64,000 nucleotides of DNA from Morchella semilibera (Eukaryota; Ascomycota; Pezizomycetes; Pezizales; Morchellaceae), in the NCBI GenBank assembly GCA_009192285.1, contig CM018603.1, positions 248,001 through 312,000 of the forward strand. Direction: 5' to 3'. The notes under the pieces are model-generated. The model saw nothing but the letters and a program-made list of their open reading frames with translations. It was not told where the DNA came from and ran no database searches. Both the position numbers and the translations under genes were made by a program. Positions 23,926-34,753 of this stretch are shown piece by piece. How positions within the stretch are numbered: the stretch's first letter is position 1; each line of letters starts with the position of its first letter.

Positions 23926-25347
23926 ATGTCGGGGAATAACTATCTCCTTGTCGCTCTTCCATCCTCTATTGTTCGCTCGAACGACTCGGAAGATGCGTTC
24001 GATGCAATTCAGTCCATAGTTCCCTCTGATGCAGGAACAATCTCGCGTTTTCCAATTCCAGAGTTCAAGATTGGGACGCTTGACGCCCTCGTGCTTCAAG
24101 CAGATGAACTTACAAAGCTAGACGCAAACGTGGAAGGTGCGGTGGGGAAGGTTGTGGAGGTTCTAAGAAACATAGTTAGCCCACAAGAGGTAGAAAGACA
24201 CAAGACAGTTAGCGACAGTACGTTGATTCCTTTACGGGATGGAGCGTAAAATGATGAAACTGAGGGAATTATCTGATAAGAAAGCTAATCCGAGTTTGGC
24301 GCATTTGTAGAGCCGGTGGAACATTACCTGCGGAGTTTCTCGTGGAATAAAGTCAAGTACCGTAGCGACAAATCAATTGCGGAGCTTCTGGATTCTCTAC
24401 AGAGGGTAGCTTAGCTTTCCACCATAAAAAAAAAAAAGACCTCGAAGAGCTAACATATCTATGATTGTAGGAAGTGTCTTCGCTCGACAACGACATCAAG
24501 ACTAAATACACCGCCTACCAGCAAGTTAAAAGCAATCTTGTCTCGGTCCAACGAAAACAAACGTAGCCTCCATATCCCTCTAGCAAAGCTCTCCTTACTA
24601 ATAATACCTCATAGTGGTAACCTTTCAACTCGCTCCTTAGCCCCACTCCTCAAGAAGACAGACTTCGTACAGTCATCCGAATACCTTGAAACGATCCTCG
24701 TTGCCGTTCCTAAATCCTTATCCAAAGATTGGATCCGCACCTATGAAACACTGACCCCTATGGTCGTTCCACGCTCTTCTAAAAAGATCACAGAAGATAG
24801 TGATTACGCTCTTTTCTCAGTAACACTATTCAAAAAGTACTCCGCCGAATTTATCATCAAGGCCCGCGCCGCCCGATATATCCCTCGTGAATTCAAATGG
24901 AGTGATGACGCAGAGGAGGAGGACAAAAAAGAGGCAAAGGATGTCGAGGAAAATGAGAGAAGATTATACGGCGATACTCTAAGGCTTGCAAGAACTGGTT
25001 ACAGTGATCTATTTATGGCTTGGACTCATGTCAAGGCCCTCAGGGTATTTGTGGAGAGCGTGTTGAGGTACGGGCTGCCTTTGGAGTTTATTAGCGCTAT
25101 TATCCAGGTTGGTTCCTCCTTCTCATTATCCTCATACCAACCTCTCAATTAACCAAATTAGACCAACCCCAAACACGCAAAAAATGTAAAGAAATCTCTG
25201 GACAAAACTTATAACTACCTTGGTGGCAACGCCTTCGGCCGTGACAAAAAGGGGAACATTAAAGACGATGTTGGTGATCTCGCAACCGGGATCATGGGAG
25301 ACACAGAGTATTCTGCTTATTGCTATTTTGAATTTGAGGTTGCGTAA
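23926..25347 (+). CDS. VMA5: V-type proton ATPase subunit C
   Basis: Peripheral V1 subunit linking the stator to V0 on vacuolar and endosomal membranes; its release drives reversible disassembly of the pump. Five exons: 23926-24217, 24311-24405, 24471-24562, 24615-25107, 25162-25347. All phases close, giving 385 residues, the usual length. Conserved pieces include MSGNNYLLVALPSS, KPVEHYLRSFSWNKVKYRSD, SLDNDIKTKYTAYQQVKSNL, QRKQTGNLSTRSL and the end TEYSAYCYFEFEV. Branch points CTAAC/CTAAT precede most acceptors. Confidence 0.96.
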
Positions 25348-25897
25348 ATTAAGGTTGCAAATAAGACGTTGGCTGATATAGATACCTACATGTAATTGAG
25401 TGGTGTGAGGCTACAGGAAAAGAAGAAGCAAGTTTTATGGGCATGTTGTATATAGCATTTTTGACGCTATTAAAATTCACATTTTGCTTTCTCAATCACT
25501 GGGAAAAGACCATATCAAGACTACTTCGGATTGTGATACCCAAAGCCGGTGAAGGTTAACGGGGCAGATAGTATTGAAGGTGAGCTCCTAATTCAAGCTC
25601 GGGGACAGTGGGAGCGCTTTTAATTGTCCCAGTTTGCGACCCAATATGACTTATCACCAATTCCCCCCATATCCTATCCGTACCAAAGAATACGATCCCG
25701 TACCGCCTTCATGATCCTAAAGAACCCGCAATAAAAGGAAAAAAAAAAAAAAAGATCCGCCACTACCTCATTGCCACTATATAAGGATCAAACGATCGCC
25801 CTTTCCCGTCCCTCTACACCGAAAAAAAAAAGGAAAGAAAAAAACCAATTGGAGAAGGCACTGTAAAATACGACTTGAGTTTTGGATATTGTATTCT
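25348..25897. other. Convergent 3' spacer
   Basis: About 550 bp between the stop codons of VMA5 and SUI3. It contains a poly-A run and one TACATGTA (25387). No gene seen. Confidence 0.7.
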
Positions 25898-27231
25898 TTA
25901 AGCTTGTTGTCTCCGTCTCTTTCCGACGGTGGCCTGGAAACCAGTCTTGATAGCACTGTAATTTAAAGATATCAGTTTTTGCACACAGGTACCAATAGAG
26001 GGAGTCAGGAGCATACGCGACGGAACGTCTGGAACCACAGCTGTTGCAAGTAACGAAGAACAGCCTGTTTTCTCCCTTCTTGAGATCAGTGTCCGGAGAC
26101 TTGCAAGTCCTGCAGGTAACGTATTCGACTATTCTTTTGTTAGTCCCTAGCGGTACAGGCAGAGAATAAAGAGGGGGAAGCGCACGAATATAGCGCCTGA
26201 GAACGTTTTCCAGCTGCTTCTGCTGGAATTTACCCCTAATGACTAGCCGCTTGCTCCCGTCCACACTACCACTGGTTCCCAATTCTGCAAATAAGAACTG
26301 TGTGACGTGCTCGTCCTGTCTCTTCATTCGCTTGCAAATATCTGAGATATTTGCAAAGATGGTCTTCTTGTTTCCTTCTCTGAGTACCTGGGGAGGTGGG
26401 ATCTTGTAGCTCCTTCGTCCATCGCCAGTAAGGTCTGGGTGTTGTGTCCTCAGAAGAGTAAAGAATCTAGTAAGCAAGAGTGGATATGTCAAGTCGACAG
26501 TGCTCTTGGAGTTCCAAACACCTGTGCCAAGCAGAAGGTCACCAGCATCTTCGGGGGCAATCTCAGTAGTGGGCTCGGCAGCCTCATCCTCCCCTTCAGC
26601 GCGGGGGACAACGCCAGCCTCAGCAAGCTGGGCCTCGAAATCACCAGCCTCGGTGGACTTCTCCTTAGTTGACTTCTTCTTCTTCTTTTTCTTAAGAAGA
26701 GCTGTGGGGTCAAATTCCCCCTCCGCTGCAGGTGCTTCTTCACCGTCTTCGTCGGTCTTCTTGCTCTTCTTCTTCTTCTTTCCCTTGAAAAGCTCTGTTA
26801 CCTCGGCTGCAGGGTCTTCTTCATCGGCACCGGGAGTATTAACTGGACCTATTGTGTCGATAGGTGCTTAGCCTTTATTGGGATTCTTCGGAAGGGGGGG
26901 AGGGACGGGGGGCAACAAGCGTAAATACAGAAGGAAAAGGTACAGAATTTATACAAAAAAAAAACATCAAACATACTCAAGCTGTGGCTCTGAGCGGTAG
27001 TCTTGTCCTCACCATTAGCATCGTTTTCGCCGTTCTGAGCACCCTCGAAAGTAACACTCCTTCTTGGTTTCTTCTTCTTTAGCGAGGGGTCGAACGCAGG
27101 AGCTTCCTAGAAGAACTATTAATGTCTACTCCCAATGAAGGACACAACAAAGTCATGAAGACGTCGATGATGGATGCCAAGTCCTTCAAACCTCAAGTAG
27201 GTGGGGTGGAACCTACTTCATTATCAGACAT
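25898..27231 (-). CDS. SUI3: Translation initiation factor eIF2 subunit beta
   Basis: Part of the eIF2-GTP-Met-tRNAi ternary complex; it contacts eIF5 and eIF2B. Five exons: 27217-27231, 27013-27106, 26186-26848, 26017-26128, 25898-25955; total 313 residues. Exon 1 is only 15 nt (MSDNE). The N-terminal half has the three Lys blocks that bind eIF5/eIF2B ([29 protein letters not shown]). The C-terminal half has the conserved core ([30 protein letters not shown]) and the C4 zinc ribbon (CRTCKSPDT .. CNSCGS). It ends [18 protein letters not shown]. The intron 26129-26185 is 57 nt and free of in-frame stops; it is called because its removal restores the conserved RRYI-EYVTC junction and a GACTAAC branch is present. 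Confidence 0.95.
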
Positions 27232-27507
27232 GATTGCGATGATTATTTCTTGCTCTTTTTCTGAAAGGGATTAGTTCGTAACGAGGAGGTTATTGATGTG
27301 TTTGTATATGAATAGATGCAAAGATGATTGAAGTTGGTTGTGGTGGCGGGGTTGTTGAAATGACTCCCACGAAAAAAGTTAAGACCAACTGGGTCAACAA
27401 CGAAGGTGGTGGACCAGGTGGAGGGAGGGAGGGCTTAGGGTTTGTAGGCAGCTTATCTAATCTAACCAAGTCTCACTCGACAAAATAATTTAGCAAGTGT
27501 ACTCCGG

Positions 27508-27591
27508 TAGTGAGTGGAGCTTAACAACATAAACCACACCGCCGGGCTAGTGTTGGCTTTTTGCTAGTCTAATGACGAAGCTAGCCCGTTT
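27508..27591. repeat. Small hairpin-forming repeat (copy 1)
   Basis: 27508-27550 matches 36314-36356, sharing AAACC(A/G)CACCGCCG with related flanks. Downstream, CGGGCTAG and CTAGCCCG form a short inverted repeat (27543-27591). It looks like a degenerate miniature repeat. Confidence 0.5.
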
Positions 27592-27683
27592 ATAGCGTCA
27601 TGTCTCGCTTATTCAAAAAAAAACCCCCATCCACAATAAGTTGTCGTTTAATCACCGTTTCGTTTCTTAGGATGAGTCGCTCC

Positions 27684-27914
27684 CACTAAACTCTGAATTT
27701 ATGGTGCGGTAGATGTGTCAAAAGTAATTTTACCAACGGTAGTAAATTATTTTACCACCGGTGGGAAGCATTCATAAGTATTGGCACTAATCTACTAATG
27801 AAGTATAGCGCAGCATAAAGACTGAAATTCAGTCACTGGTGGTAAATAATTTATCAATCGTTGGTAAAATTACTTTTGACACATTTACCGCTCCATATTT
27901 AACGCTCCATAGTG
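27684..27914. mobile_element. Inverted-repeat element with CACTA/TAGTG ends (MITE-like)
   Basis: 231 bp. The arms are about 65 bp (27698-27763 against 27835-27900 reversed) and match at roughly 85%, including the exact core ATGTGTCAAAAGTAATTTTA followed by CCAACG. The outermost bases are CACTA on the left and TAGTG on the right, as in CACTA/EnSpm-type DNA transposons. It has no coding capacity, so it would be non-autonomous. The flanking triplets (TCC and AAT) do not match, so no target-site duplication is seen; the CACTA assignment is tentative while the inverted repeat itself is certain. Confidence 0.65.
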
Positions 27915-28108
27915 AATTGTCACCTAGGGAGAAAGGTTCCTAATTAAATGGTACTATTAGATTATGTAGAGAATGTTTTAGGTTAACTTTGTTGTCTATA
28001 TACATGTTGGTGGTTATTCCAAGTGTTATTTTTTATTTTAAAATTTGATCAGTCGTGAACTATTGAAAATAAGCAAAGAAAATGTTTCGTGTTTAGGGTA
28101 CCTCAAAA

Positions 28109-30442
28109 TTAGAACATCTAGGTATACCGCATTAGTATTTATTAGAGGATATTTTACCATTGCGAAAGTGGGTGAATTTACCGCCCCCCCGATGACAAAT
28201 AATCTCTCCTCCTCTCTTTTGACCCAGTTAACAATTGCCGTGGCCCCCTTAGCAAGCGCATTTCTGTTTGCTCCGGCGCCGGCCACGCAATACAGCTCAA
28301 AAGTAGGCGTAATCCAGGATAAAGATACCGAAGAGCTGCGGATGCAGTGGTGGACTTTCAAATGCGCATTCTTTGCATGAACGGCAGAGTGAAGTCGTTG
28401 ATACAAGTTCATTAACCTTCTCCGGGTGATAACGGTATAGAAATGCGGCTCGAACGAAGGCATAGTAAACTGGACGTTGGCACGAGATTTGTATAAGAAG
28501 TGTCTTATCACCGTGCCAGGAAGAACGTCTGTTGTTGTATAACGCCCACGTGAGACAGCCTCTTCAACAATTTCTATGCACCCGGTTTTCTCAAGTTGCT
28601 GGGCCATGGAATCAAGTTAAAATCTAATGATGACTAGAGTAGGAGGTTCGTGCATGAAAAGGGGATTTATACCTCAACAACAACCTCCTTGACTTCTCTC
28701 ATTTCAAAAAATGCATCTTTATCTGCAGATATCAACACTAAGGCGATTTCTTTCCTAAAAAAAACAAATATACGCATGTAGAAACCCTTTACTGTTAAAT
28801 TTCGGCAGACAAATAGGAGTCCAGTGTTCCCCCCCATCTCTGAAAGTGCTCGCGTTAAAAAGCATGGAGAATAGTAACTGAAGATCTGGGGGGTGGAGGC
28901 TATGTCTCTTTGGCCTTATTACGCTTACAAGACGCTCGTCTGCGATCACCAAACCATAAAGTAGCGAAGATGATCGAGATTTGAGGAGGATATTATTAAT
29001 CTTTTCGCGGTGATGTTTGCGTATCTTAACGCATTCTAGGGCAGAGAGAAGAATTTGGGGAGATCCCCTAGTCATAGCATCTGAGAGGCCGTCAAGGAAA
29101 ACTTCAGTACCTCCAAGAAGGCGCCGAAGGTCAAAGTTTTCACGGGTGGCAAATATTTTTGACAGTTGGCTGAGAGTGAGGGTAGAAAGGACTTGAGTAT
29201 ATAAAGCGTCGAGTTGGGCTCGTAGCTGGCCAGATGTTAGTAACGACTTTCTATCTGAAGTTTAATATCCTAGAACTAAGAGATGGAAGATATTCCCAAA
29301 GAATATTTACAGCGCAAGGGTTGTTGTGATGTTCGGGGGACTTGGTCTTTTCCGCTCTGTATTGGTTCTCTTGGGGAAACATTTTGGGCTTGTTCCGGGC
29401 GCATTCACTGTGATATGGGGAAACCCTGAATAAGGGTGGTGGTGTGTGCAAATTTTCCTGAGGAAGAAACTTGAATCAATAGAGAAACGAATTTTGTATA
29501 CCTGTGAGTCTGATTCCCCCATTGACGAAATTGCTACTAGGTATAGTGGCCCTTCAGCAACTACCGCGAATCTATGTTTCCCGGCACTGAAACACTTTAA
29601 AGTATCATCTCCATCTTGGAAGAAAGATATAATAGCCTGTATAACTCCCATGTACCCAGAAACAACGGTCTCATCGCCATATCTGCTGTAAATCGGTTTC
29701 CCGGCTGATGAGAGAATGAAAAAGTGTTTCTTCCGCGCTCTCCACCTCGCAATTAATGCTTCTGTTTCTCGTCAGCACCAGCCGCACAAACAAGCTGACC
29801 CCGAGTAGACTAACCTTCCTCCAAGCCTTCCTCGTCACTACTCTCGTCCCATCCTTCGTCCTCAATATTTCCTTCTGGGATCCCAATCCCTCCCTGACCT
29901 TTGCTTCTTAACCCTAAAAACCTTCCTTCACTCTCGCCAAGTATTTCGCCCAGCATACTCTCAACATCATTGTCCCCTGTATTCAATGTAGGCACAAGGC
30001 TAACAACACTATTCGTATCACTAAATGACGGAGCGCCTGTAACAATCCCATTACCAGCACCGGAGCCAGCCCCATCGGTTTGGTGAGCATGGACACCTTC
30101 TGGGAGAGAGATAGCAGTTGTAGCTTTGGCTTGGAGGCCTGGTGTAGAAGATCCACTTGAAGTTGCGGAATGTATGTTCTGCAAAGAGAGGATATTGGAG
30201 GCTGCAGAGTCCATTATTGGACGCGGAGGTAACGGCGGTGGAAAGTAATCCTCCTCCAGAGCTATTCGGTTGAGTGCATCTGCATCTAAAGCCGGAGCGG
30301 GCCGGTAACTAGATGCGCGAGGGGTTTCAATATCATCTTGATCGTCGGAGCTTGAGGATGACAGAGGCTCCGCATTTGGTACGTCTATTTGTTCCGGGCT
30401 TTGCGCCGAGTCCGACTCGTGTGGAAGTGCTGGAGAATCCAT
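28109..30442 (-). CDS. MON1: Vacuolar fusion protein Mon1 (Mon1-Ccz1 Rab7 GEF)
   Basis: Guanine-nucleotide exchange factor subunit activating Rab7/Ypt7 on late endosomes and vacuoles. Exons 29815-30442, 29502-29761, 28673-29225, 28182-28598 and a terminal 9-nt exon 28109-28117 (Met-Phe-stop). About 621 residues. The N-terminal 210 residues are acidic and disordered. The longin domains show [56 protein letters not shown] and [17 protein letters not shown]. The C-terminus is [17 protein letters not shown], matching the family ending GGAxF. Exon 3 is one base too long: an 8-base A/T run at 28757-28764 breaks the frame between LHAYICFF and [20 protein letters not shown], and 7 bases would restore it. 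A 270-nt intron separates exons 2 and 3. Confidence 0.92.
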
Positions 30443-31300
30443 GTTGTGTGTGACGCAGGGTGCTCCGAAGTTAACTTATGGAGCTCGAAGAACCGCATGT
30501 GTACTTAGTCATCATTGAGTCATCACCTCATGCCATTGATTTGATAGAATAAAAAATCTGGTAAGTACTAGTACTAGTAGGTACATGTAGTAGTCAATAT
30601 AAAGTACCACATAGGTGTAACAAACTTATTTGGCGTATACGTATAAGGAACAAAAACCACCCCACGCGAGATAGTTATATACCAAGTAAGGAGTAGGATA
30701 ACGACCTGATACTTAATATCAAGGCACAAAGGCAAAGCAAGCAACCTACGCACAACAGACCCTACAAAGTACATTCTTGGCTCGGGCTTCGCCATACATA
30801 GTTTCCAGTTAGACTACACTGCGAGAATCAAAGTGATAAGTACATGCAAAAAAACGCATATGAGAATAGAAAGTATATATGTACATATAGTCATCTAAAT
30901 CTTATAATATCCGCAGGAATAATCACATATCGGCCAAGCGATGATAAATATAAGGTTAGACATAGCATATTTAGTTGCTTTTAATCTCTGAGTTTTGGAG
31001 CGAGAAATAAATGTAGGAGACTAAAATGATATCTTCACTACAGGGATTTTGACCTGCCTTACCTGAGAAATTAGGCATACTGTCGTGTCTTCAAGGGGGT
31101 TATTTACCGGAAAAAATTCCTAGATACATCTAGTATAACACATGAACAAACACTTGCCCCGGAATTTCAAAATCATACTCGAGTGATAAATCATGATTGT
31201 TATTAATATTGGGTAATAAGAGGGCTAATCTGATTTCGTGACAATTCATGATTTTAGATATTACATGTATTTAAATAAATTCACAGCGTCCCTACAAAAT
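30443..31300. other. Intergenic spacer
   Basis: About 0.86 kb, AT-rich, between the MON1 start and the beta-galactosidase stop. It contains TACATGTA at 30582 and 31262. No gene seen. Confidence 0.65.
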
Positions 31301-34300
31301 TTATTTAATCTCATACTTCTTTCTCCCTTCTATGTATCCTGGTGTCAATCCTTCGCTCTCAACAGGCCCGTATCCACTCTTGAAAATATCTAGCGGACCA
31401 AGATAGAGTTCCTGGAATTTGACTGGGACATCATGCTGTCCCCATAATGCGATACTTGGAAATCATACACGTCAGTTTATCTTCACCCATAAATATAATA
31501 TAACCGGAAAGACTTACGCAATTGTGTTTCTCCCCTGAGGATGAATGATACCCGGAAAGACAGGAAACATTGTCTGCGGTCCAATGTCGCTAACATATTT
31601 CCCAAATTGCCATCCATTGACAAATAGCTCTGCTCTCGCAGATGTTCCATTCTCAATCTTCATGAAGAAACCTAACGGGACGTCCCAGCCATCCGGAAGA
31701 TCAAGGTTGATAGTGGTTCTATAGAACCTAACCCCAGGGCCTTCAAATCCGTCCATAGGTGACTCTTCTTCCCACCTGGAGTCATCAAAACCCGAGAAAT
31801 GAGCACCAATGCGCTCAGCGTAAAGCCCGTCTTCGTTGTACGGTGCGCGGACCGTATCGTCAAACTCCTCTTGGCCAACATTCCCCTGGAGGGTCCAGGA
31901 TGTAAAAGTGCTACCACCAGTAAGGACTGCAGATCGGATACCGCGAGGTTTCTTTGTAGAGTGCGGATCTCCAAAGGCACCATCGTCACGCTCATAACCC
32001 ATACGATCTGCAAGGACAACGAGAACGTTCTCATTGTCGTTAACGGTAACATTGGTAAATGGGTGAGATTTTTCAATATAACCAGCTGGAGCAGGAGTGC
32101 CTGCATGGTAACCAAGAAACTTGCCATTGAGCCAGGTGCTATATCCAAATGCAGCTCCACCCCAAACTTCCAAGGTAACACCCGTAGCAGTGGTTCCATT
32201 GGTGGTTTTACCATTAAAGCGGCCGCGGTAAATCGTATTGCCTGTGTGATAGCCATATTCGCCTGCATATAGGACAGGAAGGGTCTTTGGTGGGAAATAT
32301 TGGTTCGTTGAGTTCATCTTGTCCGCCTTGACCCACGTAGAATCATCAAAGTCTGGATGAATCTCTGGAAGTGAATCGATACTCTTCCACTTTGTATGAT
32401 TTAAGGATGGAATGTTTAGCTTCTTCAGGTTTGGCCCGCTGAGACTCGCTATGCGGCTCCCATATTGCGTTTTCTTAGTGTTGAGTTTCTCACCGTTCCA
32501 TGTGATTGAAGAGAAGGTTGAATTTGCAAAGACCTCAAGTTGAATATCCTTGTTAATGTCTCCGACTAAATCAAGAGCTGTACCACGTGCAGTCGCGTTC
32601 CGCACCAGGTACGGTCCTGACACCAAAACATGAGATTCCGGAGGTTCATAGTATGCTGTCTTAATTCCCGGTGCCCAGAACTGATAGGCCGTTGGCTTAT
32701 CAGTAAGCAAAAAGGTCGCGCCTGGAAGCTGAACCACCGAAAGTCCTGCAGTCTGGACAAAATCGATGATCAAAACACCGTTAATGGACTTGTGGGTAAC
32801 CTTTGACGATCCTGTTGAAGTAATCTCGCCTATACCAACACCAGAAACAGCGATCTCCGCGGCCTGGCCTTCTTTAAGATAGAATAGTACAACATCTTTT
32901 CCATCTACCACCGTCCAGGTGGAAATCTCAGCGGTTGAGTATAAAATGTTAGTCTTCCCTGCCTTGTAATCGGTGGGAATGATCTTTGTCTGACGACCTT
33001 CTAAAAGCAATGATGAACTTCCGCTTGGAACGGTGATGGGTCCAAGACTAGTCTTAATATTCATAGAGAATGCTTTGGTATCGGTAGAATTTGTCACTGC
33101 ACTTCGAACAACATAAAAGCCCGCATTAACCACAGAGTTGCGAAGTTCTGTGACAAATACAGCAGCATTGGTTGTGTAGTTTTGAGCTGTGCTATTTCCA
33201 ACTTGGGGCGCATGCAAGAGGGCAGTAGTGGCACGGGTGAGGAGACCAAGGAGTTTGGACTCGTTAGCGCGGTCACGAAGGAGGCGTCCTTCAGTAATAC
33301 CACTGCCATAGTCGTAGGAGGTGTAGACAACAGGTGTCGCAACATGACCCCTATTGGAGTGTTAGTAAGGCATTTCTTATCATATATATAGACTTTTCTT
33401 ATTACCAGTTAGTGCCTCCGAAGGTCATGTAGTAGGACTGCATTGTAAAACCTTGGGCAACATTGTTCTTGTAGTAAACATCGACAAATTCCGGTCTATT
33501 GAGCGGTTAGTACGGATTTGTGACAATTGGTCCAATACGGATATGATAGCTCACCCAACCATCTCGGCACATTTTTCATAACCAGGGCCTGCCCAAGGGT
33601 CGAACGCACCTCCCTGGAACTCAGGAGTGAATGAAGGGCCTCCGTAATTGACTTGAGCAAAATGGTTGTAGTACCCGGTATCAATATTAAAATTCATTTG
33701 TGGATTGGCACAGTCGAATCCTCTAGGGTAACTATCAAGGCCGTAAATGTCCAAAACACCTGGGTAGTTACGAGGGTTCCATGAACCGCCCCGAACATTT
33801 TTGTTGAAATCATTATGGAATAGTGGTACAACTATGCCGACCTCTTTGTAGACTGACGAAAGGTCTTCCATGTATTCATCGGCACCCGGGAAATTACTAA
33901 AAGACGGCGATATATGTTAGTAGCTCAGACTTCAAAGGCAACAAGCGCCACAAATTTAGCGGGCCACTCACTATGAACCACTGCCAGCCCTATATTCATT
34001 TTCAATCTGCGCCAATATTACAGGGCCGCCTTCAGTAATTTGGTTCCTGGCAATGATTGGGCCAATTTTTTCGATATATTCCTTCCAAGCTTTTGCGTAG
34101 AGTGGATCATTCGTGCGAACTTCCAGGGGCTGATTGATAAGCCAACTATAGATGGTCATTAGAATATCACAACACAGTTTGATCTCGGTGTATATATACC
34201 CAGGGAATCCGCCTGCAGTGGTTTCTGCATGGAGATATGGACCAGGGCGAGCAATCACCCATAGCCCGGCTTTCTTTGCTGCATCAAAAACGGGCTGTAG

Positions 34301-34753
34301 GTCATGAGTCCCGGTATCAAAGTCAAAAACACCATCCTTTGGGCAGTGGAACCCCTGTTAATCGCAAGGTTGTCAATTTTCATCCTTTTATAATAGAGTC
34401 ATATAGTCAATACCCAGTGGAAGTAGATAGAAATTGCATTATAGCCAGTTGCCCGTATCTTTTGGAATATATCCAGATACAATGAGGGATTTGGAATTCT
34501 CCAGTAGTGGAACTCTCCTGAGAAAATAAATACCGGCTGTCCATCAATATAGAGGGAAGTTTCATCCCTGGATCATTCGTTAACCATTTCCACAACCACA
34601 CCATTACTCAATTGACCATGATATGATATAATTTAAACAGTGGAAAACTAACCATTGAATAGCCTCAGTCAAATTATTTGATTTCAATACAATGCTCTGA
34701 CTTATAGCTTGCCCTGATAACAGGGCAAACACCAAAGTCTTCAACCAAAACAT
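31301..34753 (-). CDS. Secreted beta-galactosidase, GH35 (LacA-like)
   Basis: Extracellular glycoside hydrolase removing terminal beta-galactose from plant polysaccharides. Eight exons: 34653-34753, 34414-34567, 34200-34354, 33972-34145, 33555-33896, 33406-33495, 31518-33350, 31301-31454. They sum to 3003 nt, 1000 residues, with every phase consistent. The signal peptide MFWLKTLVFALLSGQAISQS sets the start; an upstream in-frame ATG at 34777 is less likely. Catalytic domain: FIFSGEFHYWRIPNPSLYLD, WVIARPGPYLHAETTAGGFP, acid/base Glu in ILAQIENEY, nucleophile Glu in FTPEFQGGAFDPW. The large seventh exon carries the beta-sandwich and jelly-roll domains (for example LEVWGGAAFGYSTWLNGKFL and RAELFVNGWQFGKY). 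Many NxS/T sites suggest glycosylation. Confidence 0.95.

Larger units (their letters stand above)
27232..28108. other. Intergenic spacer carrying inverted-repeat elements
   Basis: About 0.9 kb between the SUI3 start and the MON1 stop. It holds a 43-bp motif shared with 36.3 kb and the CACTA-ended inverted-repeat element described separately. No gene seen. Confidence 0.7.

Noticed and set aside
31672-32272. Open frames on both strands inside beta-galactosidase exon 7
   Set aside because: Alternative frames of a strongly conserved GH35 exon.
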